Assembly: GCA_016214905.1 (NCBI GenBank)
Contig: JACRMQ010000006.1
Span: forward strand, 726,510 to 790,509
DNA from: Ignavibacteriales bacterium
GTDB lineage: Bacteria > Bacteroidota > Ignavibacteria > UBA10030 > SZUA-254
Length of the DNA: 64,000 nt
Direction of reading: 5' to 3'
The notes beneath the pieces are model-generated. The model did no database searches and was not told where the DNA came from. It saw only the letters and a program-made list of their open reading frames with translations. Each line of letters starts with the position of its first letter. Within the stretch, counting starts at the first letter, position 1. Made by a program: the position numbers and the translations under genes. Below, in pieces: positions 54,539 through 64,000 of this stretch.

Positions 54539-56974
54539 TTAATGTTTTATTATTATCTGTCGTTCTTTAATGTAGTCAACAAATTTTATCGATAAAACAT
54601 TATTATTAGAATATGAAGATGTTAAATAATAATTGTCATTGTCTCGGGTTGTCGTAGTGTTATAATAAATGTTAGAGGGTTTATATGGGAAGTTATGAAT
54701 ATTCACGATGATCGATCTTTCCTTCATCTTAAATTTGCCTTCAGGACCTGAAAGAATCAGTTCATAATCGTTGTCAGTTTGTTTGAAGTTTATTTTTCGG
54801 ATTGAGTAAGCACCGTTTTTATAATTGAACGATTTTCCATCATCCTCGTAAATAATAGTCGATGCCTCACCGGAAGGATAAATATCAAGTGCCAGAGGAT
54901 CGATGGGAGCTTGATCTGTATATTGAACAATTTGCTGTGACGGTATAATCGAGCCGGCTTTAACAAAGAGGGGAATTTTGTCGATGGGTGCGTCAATAGT
55001 GATGTGTTTTGGTCCCGTAATATTTTCATCTGTCCAGTAATCGTACCACTCACCTGCAGGAACTCTGAGTTCTCTCTTCTTTGCACCTTCCCAAAGAACA
55101 GGTGCCACAAGAAACGCATCTCCGAATAAAAATTCCTTTTCGCTCCAATATGTTTCAATTTCATTTGGATAATCGAAAAATACCGGCCGCATTATGGGTG
55201 TGCCGTCGATTGATGCTTTATAAAACTGTGTGTAAATGTATGGCAAAAGTTTATACCGAAGCTCGATAGATTTCTTATTGATTGATTCCAACTCAGAACC
55301 ATAAGACCACGGTTCCTGATCTTTGCTGTTTATTTCTGTGTGAGTCCGCATTAGCGGTGTAAAAACTCCAAATTGTAACCATCGTGTATAAAGTTCACCG
55401 CTGGGGCTGCCGACAAACCCACCAATGTCGGTTCCCACGAATGATTGTCCTGAGATGCTAAGATTCAAGCACATTGGCAGTGCCATTTCTAAATGTTCCC
55501 ACGAGCTAATATTATCTCCGGTCCAAGCTGACGCGTAGCGTTGTCCACCGGCATAGTTAGCGCGAGTAAGAACAAATGGTCGCTCTTCGGGTTTGAGTTT
55601 CAATAATCCCTCGTATGAACCGCGAGCCATCTGCATACCGTAAATGTTGTGATTCTTCCGGTGATCTGATAGTGAACCATCGCGGTTGTGGAAAACGTCC
55701 AAGGCGAAAGTTTTATTCGGACCGTTGAACACCGATGGTTCGTTCATATCATTCCAGAAACCTTTAACTCCATTCTCCAATAATCCTCGATAAAGTGATC
55801 CCCACCATTCTCTCGCTTTCGTATTAATAAAATCGGGAAAGACACATTCGCCGGGCCAAACTGTTCCGGTAAAATATTTTCCATCAGGATATTTTACGAA
55901 CTGATCCCCATTCATTCCTTCTTGAAAAACCCAATATATTGAATCTTTCTTTATGCCGGGATCAATAATTACAACCACTTTAAAACCATCTTCACTCAAA
56001 TCGGATACCATCTTGGTTGGATCAGGGAAGCGTTCTTTATCCCAAGTGAAGCAGCGATATCCATCCATATAATGTATATCGAGATATATCGCATCGCACG
56101 GAATATTTTTATCACGGAAGGTGGAGGCAATTTCTTTCACTTTAGATTCAGGATAATAACTCCATCGGCATTGTTGATAACCAATCGACCATTTTGGGGG
56201 AAGGGGAGTTGTCCCGGTAAGTTTGCTGAATTTTTCGGAAACCATTTTGGGTGTTGGACCATAGATGAAATAATAATTCAACTCTCCACCGATGGCACCG
56301 AAAGAGTATTGATCGGGATTTTCTTTTCCCATGTCGAAATGAGAATAAAAAGTGTTATCAAAAAAAATACCGTATGTGTTTCCGTTGCGGATGCCATAAA
56401 AAAATGGGATCGTTTGGTATAGCGGATCGGTATCTGCTTTATACGCGGGTATATCGGTATTCCAGTTGCAAAAAGATTTTCCTTTTTTGTTCAAACTTCC
56501 TGACTTTTCTCCAAATCCAAAATATTGTTCATCCGCAGGCATCGTTTTCCATACTGCTACCTCATCGCCAGACCAACACATACCCTTCGATGGTTCGTCG
56601 GCATTTATGACATTCCCGCTTTTACCAAGAAACGAAATACGGCAAGGGATTTTATTGATTGATATTGTTACCTCGGATCCGATAAGGAATATTTTATCCG
56701 GTACTTCTTTTATTTTGAATTCTTGATTTAAATCGGGTTGATCGGTGATTGCCCATGACTTGTCCTGACAAAAATCTCCCTTCCGGGACATTTGAACTCT
56801 GAATATATCGCCTTCATAAACACTGATTTTAACCTTAGCATCTTTAGCGAATAAAATTATTTCTCCAGGATTTTGAGAAAAAGATTGTATATCACCAATT
56901 GAAGTCCATTGTGCAATTGTCAGAAATGGCAGTACTATAAATAGGAATAGAAGAGAAAACAATTTCCGTTTCAT
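54539..56974 (-). CDS. Secreted GH31 alpha-glucosidase
   Basis: This 811-residue protein has a signal peptide (MKRKLFSLLFLFIVLPFLTIAQ) and AAGGAAA 7 nt before the start. GH31 motifs: FGFGEKSG, YQQCRWSYYPESKV, DAIYLDIHYMDGYRCFTW, the nucleophile Asp in GFWNDMNEPS (about residue 408), and the acid/base Asp in WTGDN (about 487). A C-terminal beta domain and DUF5110-like tail follow. It should hydrolyse alpha-linked gluco-oligosaccharides in the periplasm or outside; it has no T9SS tail, so the periplasm is more likely. It lies 38 nt downstream of an MsmK-like ATPase gene on the same strand. Confidence 0.93.
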   Translation of the reverse strand: MKRKLFSLLFLFIVLPFLTIAQWTSIGDIQSFSQNPGEIILFAKDAKVKISVYEGDIFRVQMSRKGDFCQDKSWAITDQPDLNQEFKIKEVPDKIFLIGSEVTISINKIPCRISFLGKSGNVINADEPSKGMCWSGDEVAVWKTMPADEQYFGFGEKSGSLNKKGKSFCNWNTDIPAYKADTDPLYQTIPFFYGIRNGNTYGIFFDNTFYSHFDMGKENPDQYSFGAIGGELNYYFIYGPTPKMVSEKFSKLTGTTPLPPKWSIGYQQCRWSYYPESKVKEIASTFRDKNIPCDAIYLDIHYMDGYRCFTWDKERFPDPTKMVSDLSEDGFKVVVIIDPGIKKDSIYWVFQEGMNGDQFVKYPDGKYFTGTVWPGECVFPDFINTKAREWWGSLYRGLLENGVKGFWNDMNEPSVFNGPNKTFALDVFHNRDGSLSDHRKNHNIYGMQMARGSYEGLLKLKPEERPFVLTRANYAGGQRYASAWTGDNISSWEHLEMALPMCLNLSISGQSFVGTDIGGFVGSPSGELYTRWLQFGVFTPLMRTHTEINSKDQEPWSYGSELESINKKSIELRYKLLPYIYTQFYKASIDGTPIMRPVFFDYPNEIETYWSEKEFLFGDAFLVAPVLWEGAKKRELRVPAGEWYDYWTDENITGPKHITIDAPIDKIPLFVKAGSIIPSQQIVQYTDQAPIDPLALDIYPSGEASTIIYEDDGKSFNYKNGAYSIRKINFKQTDNDYELILSGPEGKFKMKERSIIVNIHNFPYKPSNIYYNTTTTRDNDNYYLTSSYSNNNVLSIKFVDYIKERQIIIKH

Positions 56975-57012
56975 TTTAATTTCCTTAGATATGAATTTTG
57001 GAATCGGAATCT

Positions 57013-58110
57013 TTAAAGAATCTTTCCTGATATTTTATCGAAGAAATGAAGTTTCGATATATCAAAGTATAATTCAAATTCTTTCCCTGCCAGGGGTATT
57101 ATATCGGATGGAATTCTCGATACATATTGGTTGGCGTTATTTTCCAAAGTAAAATAGACGAATATTTCATTCCCAACCGGTTCGGTGACATTTATATTAG
57201 CAATGATTTTATGATTGTGATTGTTCGATGGTTTTGCCAATATATGTTCTGGACGAATGCCGATTGTGATATCATGATCTAAATATTGGCTTAGTCGGAT
57301 CTGATCTTGCTGCGTTAACGGAAAAATAATTTTAGACGCTTCAACTTCGAAGGCGAGGGTACCGGAATTAATCAATTTACCTTCGAAAAAATTCATTGTC
57401 GGACTGCCGATGAAACCTGCGACAAATTTATTTATCGGTTTGTTGTATATGTTCAATGGAGTGTCTACCTGTTGAATGATGCCGTTGTGCATAACTACTA
57501 TACGGTCGCCCATCGACATCGCTTCAATCTGATCGTGCGTAACATATATCATCGTTGTTTCAATTTGTTTGTGCAACCGAGATATCTCTGTTCGCATTTG
57601 TACTCTGAGATTCGCGTCGAGGTTGCTCAGAGGTTCATCGAACAAAAATACTTTCGGTTTACGCACAATCGCTCTTCCGAGCGCCACACGTTGCCGTTGC
57701 CCGCCCGAAAGTGCTTTCGGCTTTCGCTCCAACATATCTTTTATTCCAAGGATCTCGGCCGCTTGGTGTACACGATTCTTAATTTCATCTTTTGGATATT
57801 TCCGCATCTTTAATCCGAATGCGAGATTTTCATAAACGTCCATGTGGGGATATAGGGCATAATTCTGAAACACCATTGCGATATCCCTATCCTTCGGTGC
57901 CACGTCGTTCACAATTTTATCATCGATGAATATTTTGCCTTCGGAAATTTCCTCTAATCCGGCTATCATTCGCAGGGTTGTGGATTTACCGCACCCTGAT
58001 GGTCCCACGAGTACAACGAATTCTTTATCTTTTATTTCAAGATTTACATCTTTTACCACTACATTTTTATCATATCTTTTATTTACTCGCTCTAACCTGA
58101 CACTGCCCAT
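57013..58110 (-). CDS. Sugar ABC transporter ATPase, UgpC/MsmK/MalK type
   Basis: This 365-residue protein is the ATPase of a CUT1-type carbohydrate importer. Walker [10 protein letters not shown] at residues 36-44, Q-loop [11 protein letters not shown], signature LSGGQRQR, Walker [13 protein letters not shown] and the switch VTHDQ are all intact. The regulatory OB/TOBE domain (about 240-365; GIRPEHI) is typical of MalK-like subunits. No permease or binding protein is adjacent, so it probably serves transporters encoded elsewhere. The pairing with GH31 suggests alpha-glucoside uptake. Confidence 0.93.
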   Translation of the reverse strand: MGSVRLERVNKRYDKNVVVKDVNLEIKDKEFVVLVGPSGCGKSTTLRMIAGLEEISEGKIFIDDKIVNDVAPKDRDIAMVFQNYALYPHMDVYENLAFGLKMRKYPKDEIKNRVHQAAEILGIKDMLERKPKALSGGQRQRVALGRAIVRKPKVFLFDEPLSNLDANLRVQMRTEISRLHKQIETTMIYVTHDQIEAMSMGDRIVVMHNGIIQQVDTPLNIYNKPINKFVAGFIGSPTMNFFEGKLINSGTLAFEVEASKIIFPLTQQDQIRLSQYLDHDITIGIRPEHILAKPSNNHNHKIIANINVTEPVGNEIFVYFTLENNANQYVSRIPSDIIPLAGKEFELYFDISKLHFFDKISGKIL

Positions 58111-58148
58111 GGTAATCTCTTATTTTGATTGAATTTCATTGTTCGATA

Positions 58149-58177
58149 AATATACAGACTCCTATCGCTAAACTCAA
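58149..58177 (-). promoter_or_regulatory. Promoter for the ABC ATPase/GH31 pair
   Basis: On the minus strand: TTGAGT (58177-58172), 17 nt, TATATT (58154-58149), about 40 nt before the ATPase start. It lies in the same 324-nt divergent gap as the TonB receptor promoter. Confidence 0.6.
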
Positions 58178-58261
58178 ATTTTATTCGGAATGATGAAATT
58201 ATTTCAGGATTGATATTGTTTCTTAGATATATTTGATCAAAGAGATGACATGGTTAAAAAC

Positions 58262-58290
58262 TTGACTTTCCATAAAAAAATCGCTAATAT
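58262..58290 (+). promoter_or_regulatory. Promoter for the TonB-dependent receptor
   Basis: TTGACT (58262-58267), 17 nt, TAATAT (58285-58290). The start point would fall near 58297, inside the palindrome listed next, leaving a ~140-nt leader. Confidence 0.6.
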
Positions 58291-58292
58291 TG

Positions 58293-58309
58293 AACAACAA
58301 TTTGTTGTT
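58293..58309. promoter_or_regulatory. Operator-like perfect palindrome at the predicted start point
   Basis: AACAACAA-T-TTGTTGTT: eight bases each side of a single central T, starting 3 nt after the -10 box. The placement over +1 suits repressor binding. The regulator is unknown and none is encoded nearby. Confidence 0.5.
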
Positions 58310-58434
58310 TGTTCTAAATTCCTTAAATGGAAGGGAATAAGGTTGATGAATATATTGGTGATGTTTTCAATATTCAATAAAATAATTCTATATGTATATA
58401 TGCCTGCCCTTGATTTCCAATCGGTAACCGAAAT

Positions 58435-61194
58435 ATGAAAAATTACTTAACCTATTTTATACTGTTATTCCTGCTGACCGTCGTAAATTTGTTTGCCGGC
58501 AATACCGGTAAAATATCAGGAAAAATTGTTGACAGCAAAACTCAGGATCCATTAGTCGGTGTTAATATTCTTATCACAGGGACTTCGTTAGGTGCCTCAA
58601 CAAATATCGATGGTGAATACTCAATTATAAATTTATCTCCCAACGTATATACATTACGCGCGTCAATTTTGGGATATGATCCTGTAACGGTCAATAATAT
58701 AAAAGTATCAATAGATCTGACCACACGACAAGATTTTTCTTTATCCGAAACTGTTGTAGAACAAAAAGAAGTGGTGATAGTGGCAGAACGACCTGTCATT
58801 CAAAAAGATATAACCGCAACAACTTCGATAGTAAGTAAAGAACTTATCTCGCAACTTGCAGTGACCGAAATTAGAGATGTAATAAAATTACAAGCAGGCA
58901 TGGCGGTTTCTTCTGATGGGCAGTTTCATATGCGAGGGGGTCGCAGCGGGCAAATGGCGTATCAGATTGATGGCGTCGCTGTAAACGATGCGTATGATAA
59001 TAGCAACACTATTGAAGTTGGAACTAATGTCATTCAGGAAGTTCAGGTGATTAGTGGAGCGTTTAATGCCGAGTACGGACAGGCAATGTCAGGTGTTGTA
59101 AATATCGTTACTCGGGATGGAGGAGACGCGTTATCAGGGACATTCACAACATACTCAGGAAGTTATCTGTCAAACAAGGATGATATCTTCTGGAATATCT
59201 CAAATGTTTCTCCGGTTTCAGTCAGAAGTTTTGAAGGCAGTTTAAGCGGGCCTGTTATTTCAAACAAGCTATCGTTCTATGCCAATGGCAGATATTATTA
59301 TAATGAAGGATATCTGTACGGGCATAGATTGTTTTTACCAACAGATATCTCGGTAGAAGAACCCGGCTCGAGCGGTTCAAATTTCATCATATCAAAAAAT
59401 GGTGATGAAAAATATATTTCGATGAATCCCAACGAAAGGATATTTGCTCAAGGGAAACTTTCATACAGATTTCTTCCTAATCTTAAACTCGCCTACAATT
59501 ACATGTTTGATAAACAAGATTATCAGGATTACGATAATGGAACTCGCTTAACCCCCGATAATAATTTACATCGATTTCGTAAAACTCATTCAAACATTGT
59601 GAGTATCAATCACGCTATTTCAAATTCTACATTTTATAATTTTAACTTATCATATCTTTTTAAAGATTACCGGCATTATCTCTACGAAAATATTTATACC
59701 GGTGATCTCAACAACCCTACACTATATGTTGATAATAGATTAAGGCAAAATCCGCCGTACAGTTTTTCAATCGGTGGGACGAACTATAACCGGTTCCAAC
59801 GAAATACAGGTACGTACGGGGCAAAGATTGATTTGACTTCACAACTCACAGAAAAGATTTCAATCCAAAGCGGTGGAGAATTTAAACAGCATAGGATATT
59901 TTATCAAAATATAAATTTAATTCCAATGCTGGATAACAGCGGCCAGCAAGTCTATCCTTTCAACGTCGCTATTCCCCCTGCGACTTCTCAAGATTATGAC
60001 GAATATATCCGAAAACCTCTCGAAGCATCTGTTTATCTGCAATCAAAATTTGAGGCAAATTATTTAATTTTTAATGTAGGAGTTCGGTTCGATGCTTTTA
60101 ATCCTGATGGAAGAATTCTATCCGATTCAACTGTAACTGATCCTGATATTCGGAATCCTGTTGTCCCGTCACATATTGCTGATCCGTACGAAAAACGATT
60201 GACTTACTGGTACGATAAAGCGTCCGTCAAATATCAATGGAGCCCGCGAATTGGTTTAGCATTCCCAATCAGTGCTGGTGGTGTGGTGCATTTTTCGTAC
60301 GGTCATTTTTTCCAGTTACCAAGTTATGAATTGTTATACACAAATCCGGAATTTAAATTAGGAATTGGTTCCGGTAATCAAGGACTTTTTGGAAATGCCG
60401 ACCTGAGACCACAGAAAACTGTTAAAGGTGAAATTGGATTAAAGCAACAAATCAGTCAGGATATCGGTGCCGATATCACGATGTTCTTTGAAGATTTTCG
60501 TGATTTAACCGGAACACAAACGGATGATATTTTGATATTCACTAACGAACGGACTTATAGCCGGTATGCGAATTCGGATTTCGGTTACTCAAAAGGAATC
60601 GTCCTTAAATTCGATAAAAGATTTTCCGATGGATTAGCCGCTAGCTTGGATTACACATTTTCAATTACGCAAGGTAACTCATCCAATCCGATAGATTCAA
60701 GAAATGCAAAATTAGGCGGCGCGCTGGGCGAAACATTCATCGCTCCCTTAGATTGGGATCAAAGACATTCTATTAATCTTGTTGTTGCCTACACTAAGCC
60801 GAGAGATTACGGTTTCTCGATCATTGGTAATTACTATTCCGGTCAACCCTATACACCGGAAGTAAATAAAAACAGTGCTGTTAAAAAGAATGCTTTCCCT
60901 CGAAACAGCGCTTTCCGTCCAACTATTTTCAATGTTGATCTGAAAGCAAATAAAGATTTCAATCTCGGCAATATAAATCTTTCTTTATTCCTGAGAGTCT
61001 TTAACTTGTTAGATCTTGATAATGCAAGAACCGTATATGCAAACTCAGGTGATCCATTCTTTTCATTCGACAAGCTGGCTGCTCAAAATGCAAATGCTAA
61101 AGTGTATTATAACACCTTGGATGAATTATACACGAATCCTGGATTTTTCTCGGAACCGCGCAGAATCGAACTTGGTACATCAATCAGCTTTTAA
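58435..61194 (+). CDS. TonB-dependent outer-membrane receptor
   Basis: This 919-residue protein has a signal peptide (residues 1-22). Residues ~25-110 form a carboxypeptidase-regulatory-like domain (GKISGKIVDSKTQDPLVGVNI, STNIDGEYSIINL), residues ~125-230 the plug (RDVIKLQAGMAV, MRGGRSGQMAYQIDGVAVND, YGQAMSGVVNIVTRDGG), and the rest a beta-barrel ending in LGTSISF with a terminal Phe. It should import a large substrate with TonB energy. It is not a SusC with an adjacent SusD; the next gene is a large secreted protein of other type. Substrate unknown; the divergent sugar-related operon is suggestive but not proof. Confidence 0.9.
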   Translation: MKNYLTYFILLFLLTVVNLFAGNTGKISGKIVDSKTQDPLVGVNILITGTSLGASTNIDGEYSIINLSPNVYTLRASILGYDPVTVNNIKVSIDLTTRQDFSLSETVVEQKEVVIVAERPVIQKDITATTSIVSKELISQLAVTEIRDVIKLQAGMAVSSDGQFHMRGGRSGQMAYQIDGVAVNDAYDNSNTIEVGTNVIQEVQVISGAFNAEYGQAMSGVVNIVTRDGGDALSGTFTTYSGSYLSNKDDIFWNISNVSPVSVRSFEGSLSGPVISNKLSFYANGRYYYNEGYLYGHRLFLPTDISVEEPGSSGSNFIISKNGDEKYISMNPNERIFAQGKLSYRFLPNLKLAYNYMFDKQDYQDYDNGTRLTPDNNLHRFRKTHSNIVSINHAISNSTFYNFNLSYLFKDYRHYLYENIYTGDLNNPTLYVDNRLRQNPPYSFSIGGTNYNRFQRNTGTYGAKIDLTSQLTEKISIQSGGEFKQHRIFYQNINLIPMLDNSGQQVYPFNVAIPPATSQDYDEYIRKPLEASVYLQSKFEANYLIFNVGVRFDAFNPDGRILSDSTVTDPDIRNPVVPSHIADPYEKRLTYWYDKASVKYQWSPRIGLAFPISAGGVVHFSYGHFFQLPSYELLYTNPEFKLGIGSGNQGLFGNADLRPQKTVKGEIGLKQQISQDIGADITMFFEDFRDLTGTQTDDILIFTNERTYSRYANSDFGYSKGIVLKFDKRFSDGLAASLDYTFSITQGNSSNPIDSRNAKLGGALGETFIAPLDWDQRHSINLVVAYTKPRDYGFSIIGNYYSGQPYTPEVNKNSAVKKNAFPRNSAFRPTIFNVDLKANKDFNLGNINLSLFLRVFNLLDLDNARTVYANSGDPFFSFDKLAAQNANAKVYYNTLDELYTNPGFFSEPRRIELGTSISF

Positions 61195-61203
61195 ATTTAG
61201 ATT

Positions 61204-64000
61204 ATGAATAATATGAAACTGATATTTTACTTTTGCTCACTAACCATTGCTGTTCAGTCATTTGGTATAGCTCAGCTTTCCGATCCGACACTGAGAAGAA
61301 TCGGGTATCATACCGGAAACCGAATTGGTATCTCATTTTATAACGATGGTCAAATCTCAGGATTCAGTCAGGGTGTTGATATAAGAGGCGAATGGCCTCT
61401 TGGCAGCGGCTACAATTATATCGGTGATCTTATTCCGATGATCGGAGTGGAACAAACAAATTCGCGCAATGAGATTTTTCATTCTGTGTGTATTTCTAGA
61501 GGTCCCAGAAACGGACAAGCAAATGAACACCATCCAACGAAAGGTTATTTCTGGGGATGGAATCCTGAACCGGGATATCTGAACCCGAATCAAACTTCAA
61601 TTGCCATGAGCCATCTTCCAAATTCGTGGCCCCTAGGCGGCTGGGCAGATCAACCTAATTGGGTCGATGATAAAGGTAAAACACAATGGAACGGATATTT
61701 CGGCCGCGGCATTATGAATGCCGATCAGGAAAGTTATTATGTTGCCGACGATCAATGGGATGATGAGTTCAATTCATTTTACTTACCGGACTCGACTGAT
61801 TCCACCCGGCATGGTATGGGACTGAAGATGACAGTACGGGGATTGCAGTGGTCTAGTTTTCTCGCGGAAGATATAAATTTTTGGTTATACGATATCACAA
61901 ATAATGCGACAAAAACATATCGCAAATCTGTTTTTGGAACTGTAGTGGGAACATTAGCTGGTGGTGACGGCGATAGTCAGGATGACCTTGGATTCTTCGA
62001 TATAAACGATAACATCACATATTCGTGGGATAGCGATAATAAAGGTAATAAGGGACAAAAGGTCGGCTATGTAGCTTATGCATTTCTGGAATCTCCGGGT
62101 AATCCGTTCGATGGAATAGATAATGACGGCGATTCACCAGATCCGGCATCACCCATATTTACCGTCACTGATTTTGATTCAGTAAGTTATCCTGTAGGTA
62201 AAAAAATTGTTTTAATCGATTCGGTTTCTTATGAGAGGTCGATATATACTATTCAAGGGCCCATCGATACGGTATATTCAGTTGGAACGCGATTTATAAT
62301 ACGGGCGGGAGTTACAAAGTTTAGAGAAGGACATATAGCCAGAATTCTAAATGGAGTTTCTGTTCCCGATGTTTCTGCTTATGACGGAATCGATAATGAT
62401 CTTGACGGATTGATAGATGAGAACCAAGCGGTTCATTATGAGACGAGGCAGAGGCGTGGATTTCCAATCTTGAAATATATAAATTATGTAACCGGTGCCG
62501 GTGTAAACGACCCGCTCATAGATGAAAAAAGAGATAACGGTGCGGGCTCAATCATATCAAGCTGGGTGAAAACACCTGAAGGAACAATTGTGCTGGCAAG
62601 TCATTGGTCAGGCGATGAGGATGGAGATTGGGATGCGCTTTATGATGATGTTGGGGCAGACGGTGTTGGACCGAATGACAACGATTATTTTGGTCCTGAT
62701 GGTGATGGTACGGAGGGGAATAACATGCCGGATCAAGGTGAACCAAATTTCGGCAAAACTGACCCTCATGAGTCAGATCAGATTGGTTTGACAAGTTTCA
62801 ATTTTTTCAACATCAGCGCATCACCCGATATGAGTAACGATCAGTTGCTCTGGGATAGAATGACACCCGGAAGATTCGATATTATTCCATCACAACCGCA
62901 AGATGGCGATTTTATTTATTCCTCAGGATACTTTCCGATCAGACAAAAACAAACGGAAAGATTTTCAGTCGCACTACTTTTCGGAGAAACATATGAAGAC
63001 GTAGTGAGAAATAAAAAGATAGCGTTACAAATTTATAATGCAGGATATAAGTTCCCTCAACCACCGCGCAAACCGAAGTTGAAACTCACTCTCGCACAGG
63101 AAAACGGTAATGTAGTGTTATATTGGGATGGAGCTTTATCCGAAAACACACGCGATTTCATCACCAAGAGAAAAGATTTCCAGGGTTATAAAATCTATAG
63201 AGCAACAGATGCCGGTTTCCAGGATAGCCGGGTGATAACAGACGCGCTTGGAGTTATGGCTTTCGATAAACCGATCGCCCAGTTTGATTATAAAGATAAT
63301 ATAAAAGGATTCTTTGAAGCGCCTCCTGATCTTCTAGAACAGGTGGGAGGAACAACATATTGGCTTGGTTCAGATAATGGGATTGTTAATAAGTATATCG
63401 ATACAACTGTAATACCCGGGCAGAGATATTTTTACGCTGTGGTTGCTTATGATGCAGGTGATCCGACGTTAAATATTTTTCCATCCGAGAATTCAAAATA
63501 TATTTTTATAACAAATACCGGCGAGATTATTACTGATGATAATACAGGGTATATTACTCCAAGTCGTCCACCGATCGGATACACGAACGCACAACCGTCG
63601 AATTTAGAAAAAGTTCAACCATTCAGTGGAACCGGAACGGGATGGATCGAAGTAGTGGATGATAAGGCGGTGAGAAACGATAACCATTATAACATCATAT
63701 TCTCAGATTCTGCTACGCAGGGATATACCACCGATTGGTCGTTAATCGATCTGGATGCGACCGATACTCTTTTTATTCCATCGTTAAATGAGACGAAGTA
63801 CGTGAAACCTCAGGATACAGTTTCAATCCCATCCGGAGTTGAATTGATTGTTAACGGTGAATCATTTATAAGCGACACAAATGTATATTCCGGCTCGTAT
63901 GATACCTTGGTAAGGCGCTCAACTACATTTTATGGGAACACACCGGTTAAACATGGTTTTAAAGTACAATTATTGAATGACAATTTTATCGACCGAGATT
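61204..64000 (+). CDS. Large secreted protein, partner of the TonB receptor, 3'-truncated
   Basis: ATG 61204 begins 9 nt after the receptor stop, and the frame stays open to the window end (about 932 residues so far). The signal peptide is MNNMKLIFYFCSLTIAVQSFGIAQ. The mature part opens LSDPTLRRIGYHTGNRIGISF. Acidic Ca-binding-like clusters recur (FDGIDNDGDSPDP, YDGIDNDLDGLIDENQ, HWSGDEDGDWDALYDD, DNDYFGPDGDG). Around residues 620-760 there is a fibronectin-III-like stretch (VVLYWDGALSENT, FQGYKIYRATDAG, GQRYFYAVVAYD). No catalytic motif is recognised. Tight linkage to the receptor suggests a surface partner. Any T9SS tail would lie beyond the window. Confidence 0.87.
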   Translation, partial: MNNMKLIFYFCSLTIAVQSFGIAQLSDPTLRRIGYHTGNRIGISFYNDGQISGFSQGVDIRGEWPLGSGYNYIGDLIPMIGVEQTNSRNEIFHSVCISRGPRNGQANEHHPTKGYFWGWNPEPGYLNPNQTSIAMSHLPNSWPLGGWADQPNWVDDKGKTQWNGYFGRGIMNADQESYYVADDQWDDEFNSFYLPDSTDSTRHGMGLKMTVRGLQWSSFLAEDINFWLYDITNNATKTYRKSVFGTVVGTLAGGDGDSQDDLGFFDINDNITYSWDSDNKGNKGQKVGYVAYAFLESPGNPFDGIDNDGDSPDPASPIFTVTDFDSVSYPVGKKIVLIDSVSYERSIYTIQGPIDTVYSVGTRFIIRAGVTKFREGHIARILNGVSVPDVSAYDGIDNDLDGLIDENQAVHYETRQRRGFPILKYINYVTGAGVNDPLIDEKRDNGAGSIISSWVKTPEGTIVLASHWSGDEDGDWDALYDDVGADGVGPNDNDYFGPDGDGTEGNNMPDQGEPNFGKTDPHESDQIGLTSFNFFNISASPDMSNDQLLWDRMTPGRFDIIPSQPQDGDFIYSSGYFPIRQKQTERFSVALLFGETYEDVVRNKKIALQIYNAGYKFPQPPRKPKLKLTLAQENGNVVLYWDGALSENTRDFITKRKDFQGYKIYRATDAGFQDSRVITDALGVMAFDKPIAQFDYKDNIKGFFEAPPDLLEQVGGTTYWLGSDNGIVNKYIDTTVIPGQRYFYAVVAYDAGDPTLNIFPSENSKYIFITNTGEIITDDNTGYITPSRPPIGYTNAQPSNLEKVQPFSGTGTGWIEVVDDKAVRNDNHYNIIFSDSATQGYTTDWSLIDLDATDTLFIPSLNETKYVKPQDTVSIPSGVELIVNGESFISDTNVYSGSYDTLVRRSTTFYGNTPVKHGFKVQLLNDNFIDRD

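Noticed and set aside
61204-64000. SusD-family lipoprotein as receptor partner
   Set aside because: No lipobox at the N-terminus (signal ends SFGIAQ) and no TPR-like SusD helices; the sequence is beta-rich with D/N loops.

Overview
The window looks like a chromosome segment from an FCB-group bacterium on the Ignavibacteria/Chlorobi/Kryptonia side of Bacteroidetes. The main reason is the number of secreted proteins that end in a type IX secretion (T9SS) C-terminal sorting domain opening with NYPNPFNP: eight such genes are present. Other pointers are a TonB-dependent receptor with a carboxypeptidase-regulatory-like N-terminus, a possible DUF4905-type protein and A/T-rich promoters. The phylum is an inference. 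No rRNA or tRNA was seen, and the T9SS machinery itself is not here.

Layout, left to right. (1) 1-12.5 kb: two T9SS-exported proteins (the first cut by the left edge), a small secreted protein that may be a fimbrial subunit, a PapD-like chaperone, an outer-membrane usher, and two 14-repeat YCF48-type propeller proteins with T9SS tails in the same row. This may be an unusual chaperone-usher locus joined to T9SS cargo. (2) 12.8-22.6 kb: three very large T9SS cargo proteins (lamin-tail domain protein, WQD-repeat propeller, SBBP-type propeller). (3) 22.7-35.7 kb: a dense run of housekeeping and metabolic genes: DUF1844, NAD kinase, RadA, XTP/dITP pyrophosphatase, a DUF4905-like protein, PhzF, a membrane Fe-S oxidoreductase resembling ETF:menaquinone oxidoreductase, GlcD, an esterase, a rhomboid protease, GlcF and an OmpA-like protein. 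(4) 35.7-39.6 kb: a P-loop ATPase of Sll1717 type, followed by about 2.3 kb that is nearly gene-free and full of palindromes. It holds a 21/42-nt tandem array and one small gene flanked by integron-attC-like boxes. (5) 39.6-47.6 kb: a TolC / membrane-fusion protein / RND pump operon, then a TMTC-like membrane protein with TPRs. (6) 47.8-50.8 kb: an M6 metalloprotease with a T9SS tail. (7) 51-58 kb: glutamine synthetase and a glucan phosphorylase, meeting head-on a minus-strand pair (GH31 alpha-glucosidase and an MsmK/UgpC-type ABC ATPase). (8) 58.4-64 kb: a TonB-dependent receptor with a promoter and a palindromic operator candidate, followed by a large secreted partner cut by the right edge.

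The best candidates for something undescribed are two families of C-terminal modules lying just before the T9SS signal and shared among otherwise unrelated proteins (module A: GWN/GYW type, three proteins; module B: MPN...GEKKN...ASDAG type, three proteins). Next come the chaperone-usher/YCF48/T9SS locus and the 21-nt-based tandem array with its neighbouring cloverleaf and attC-like elements. No database search was possible, so family names rest on remembered motifs.
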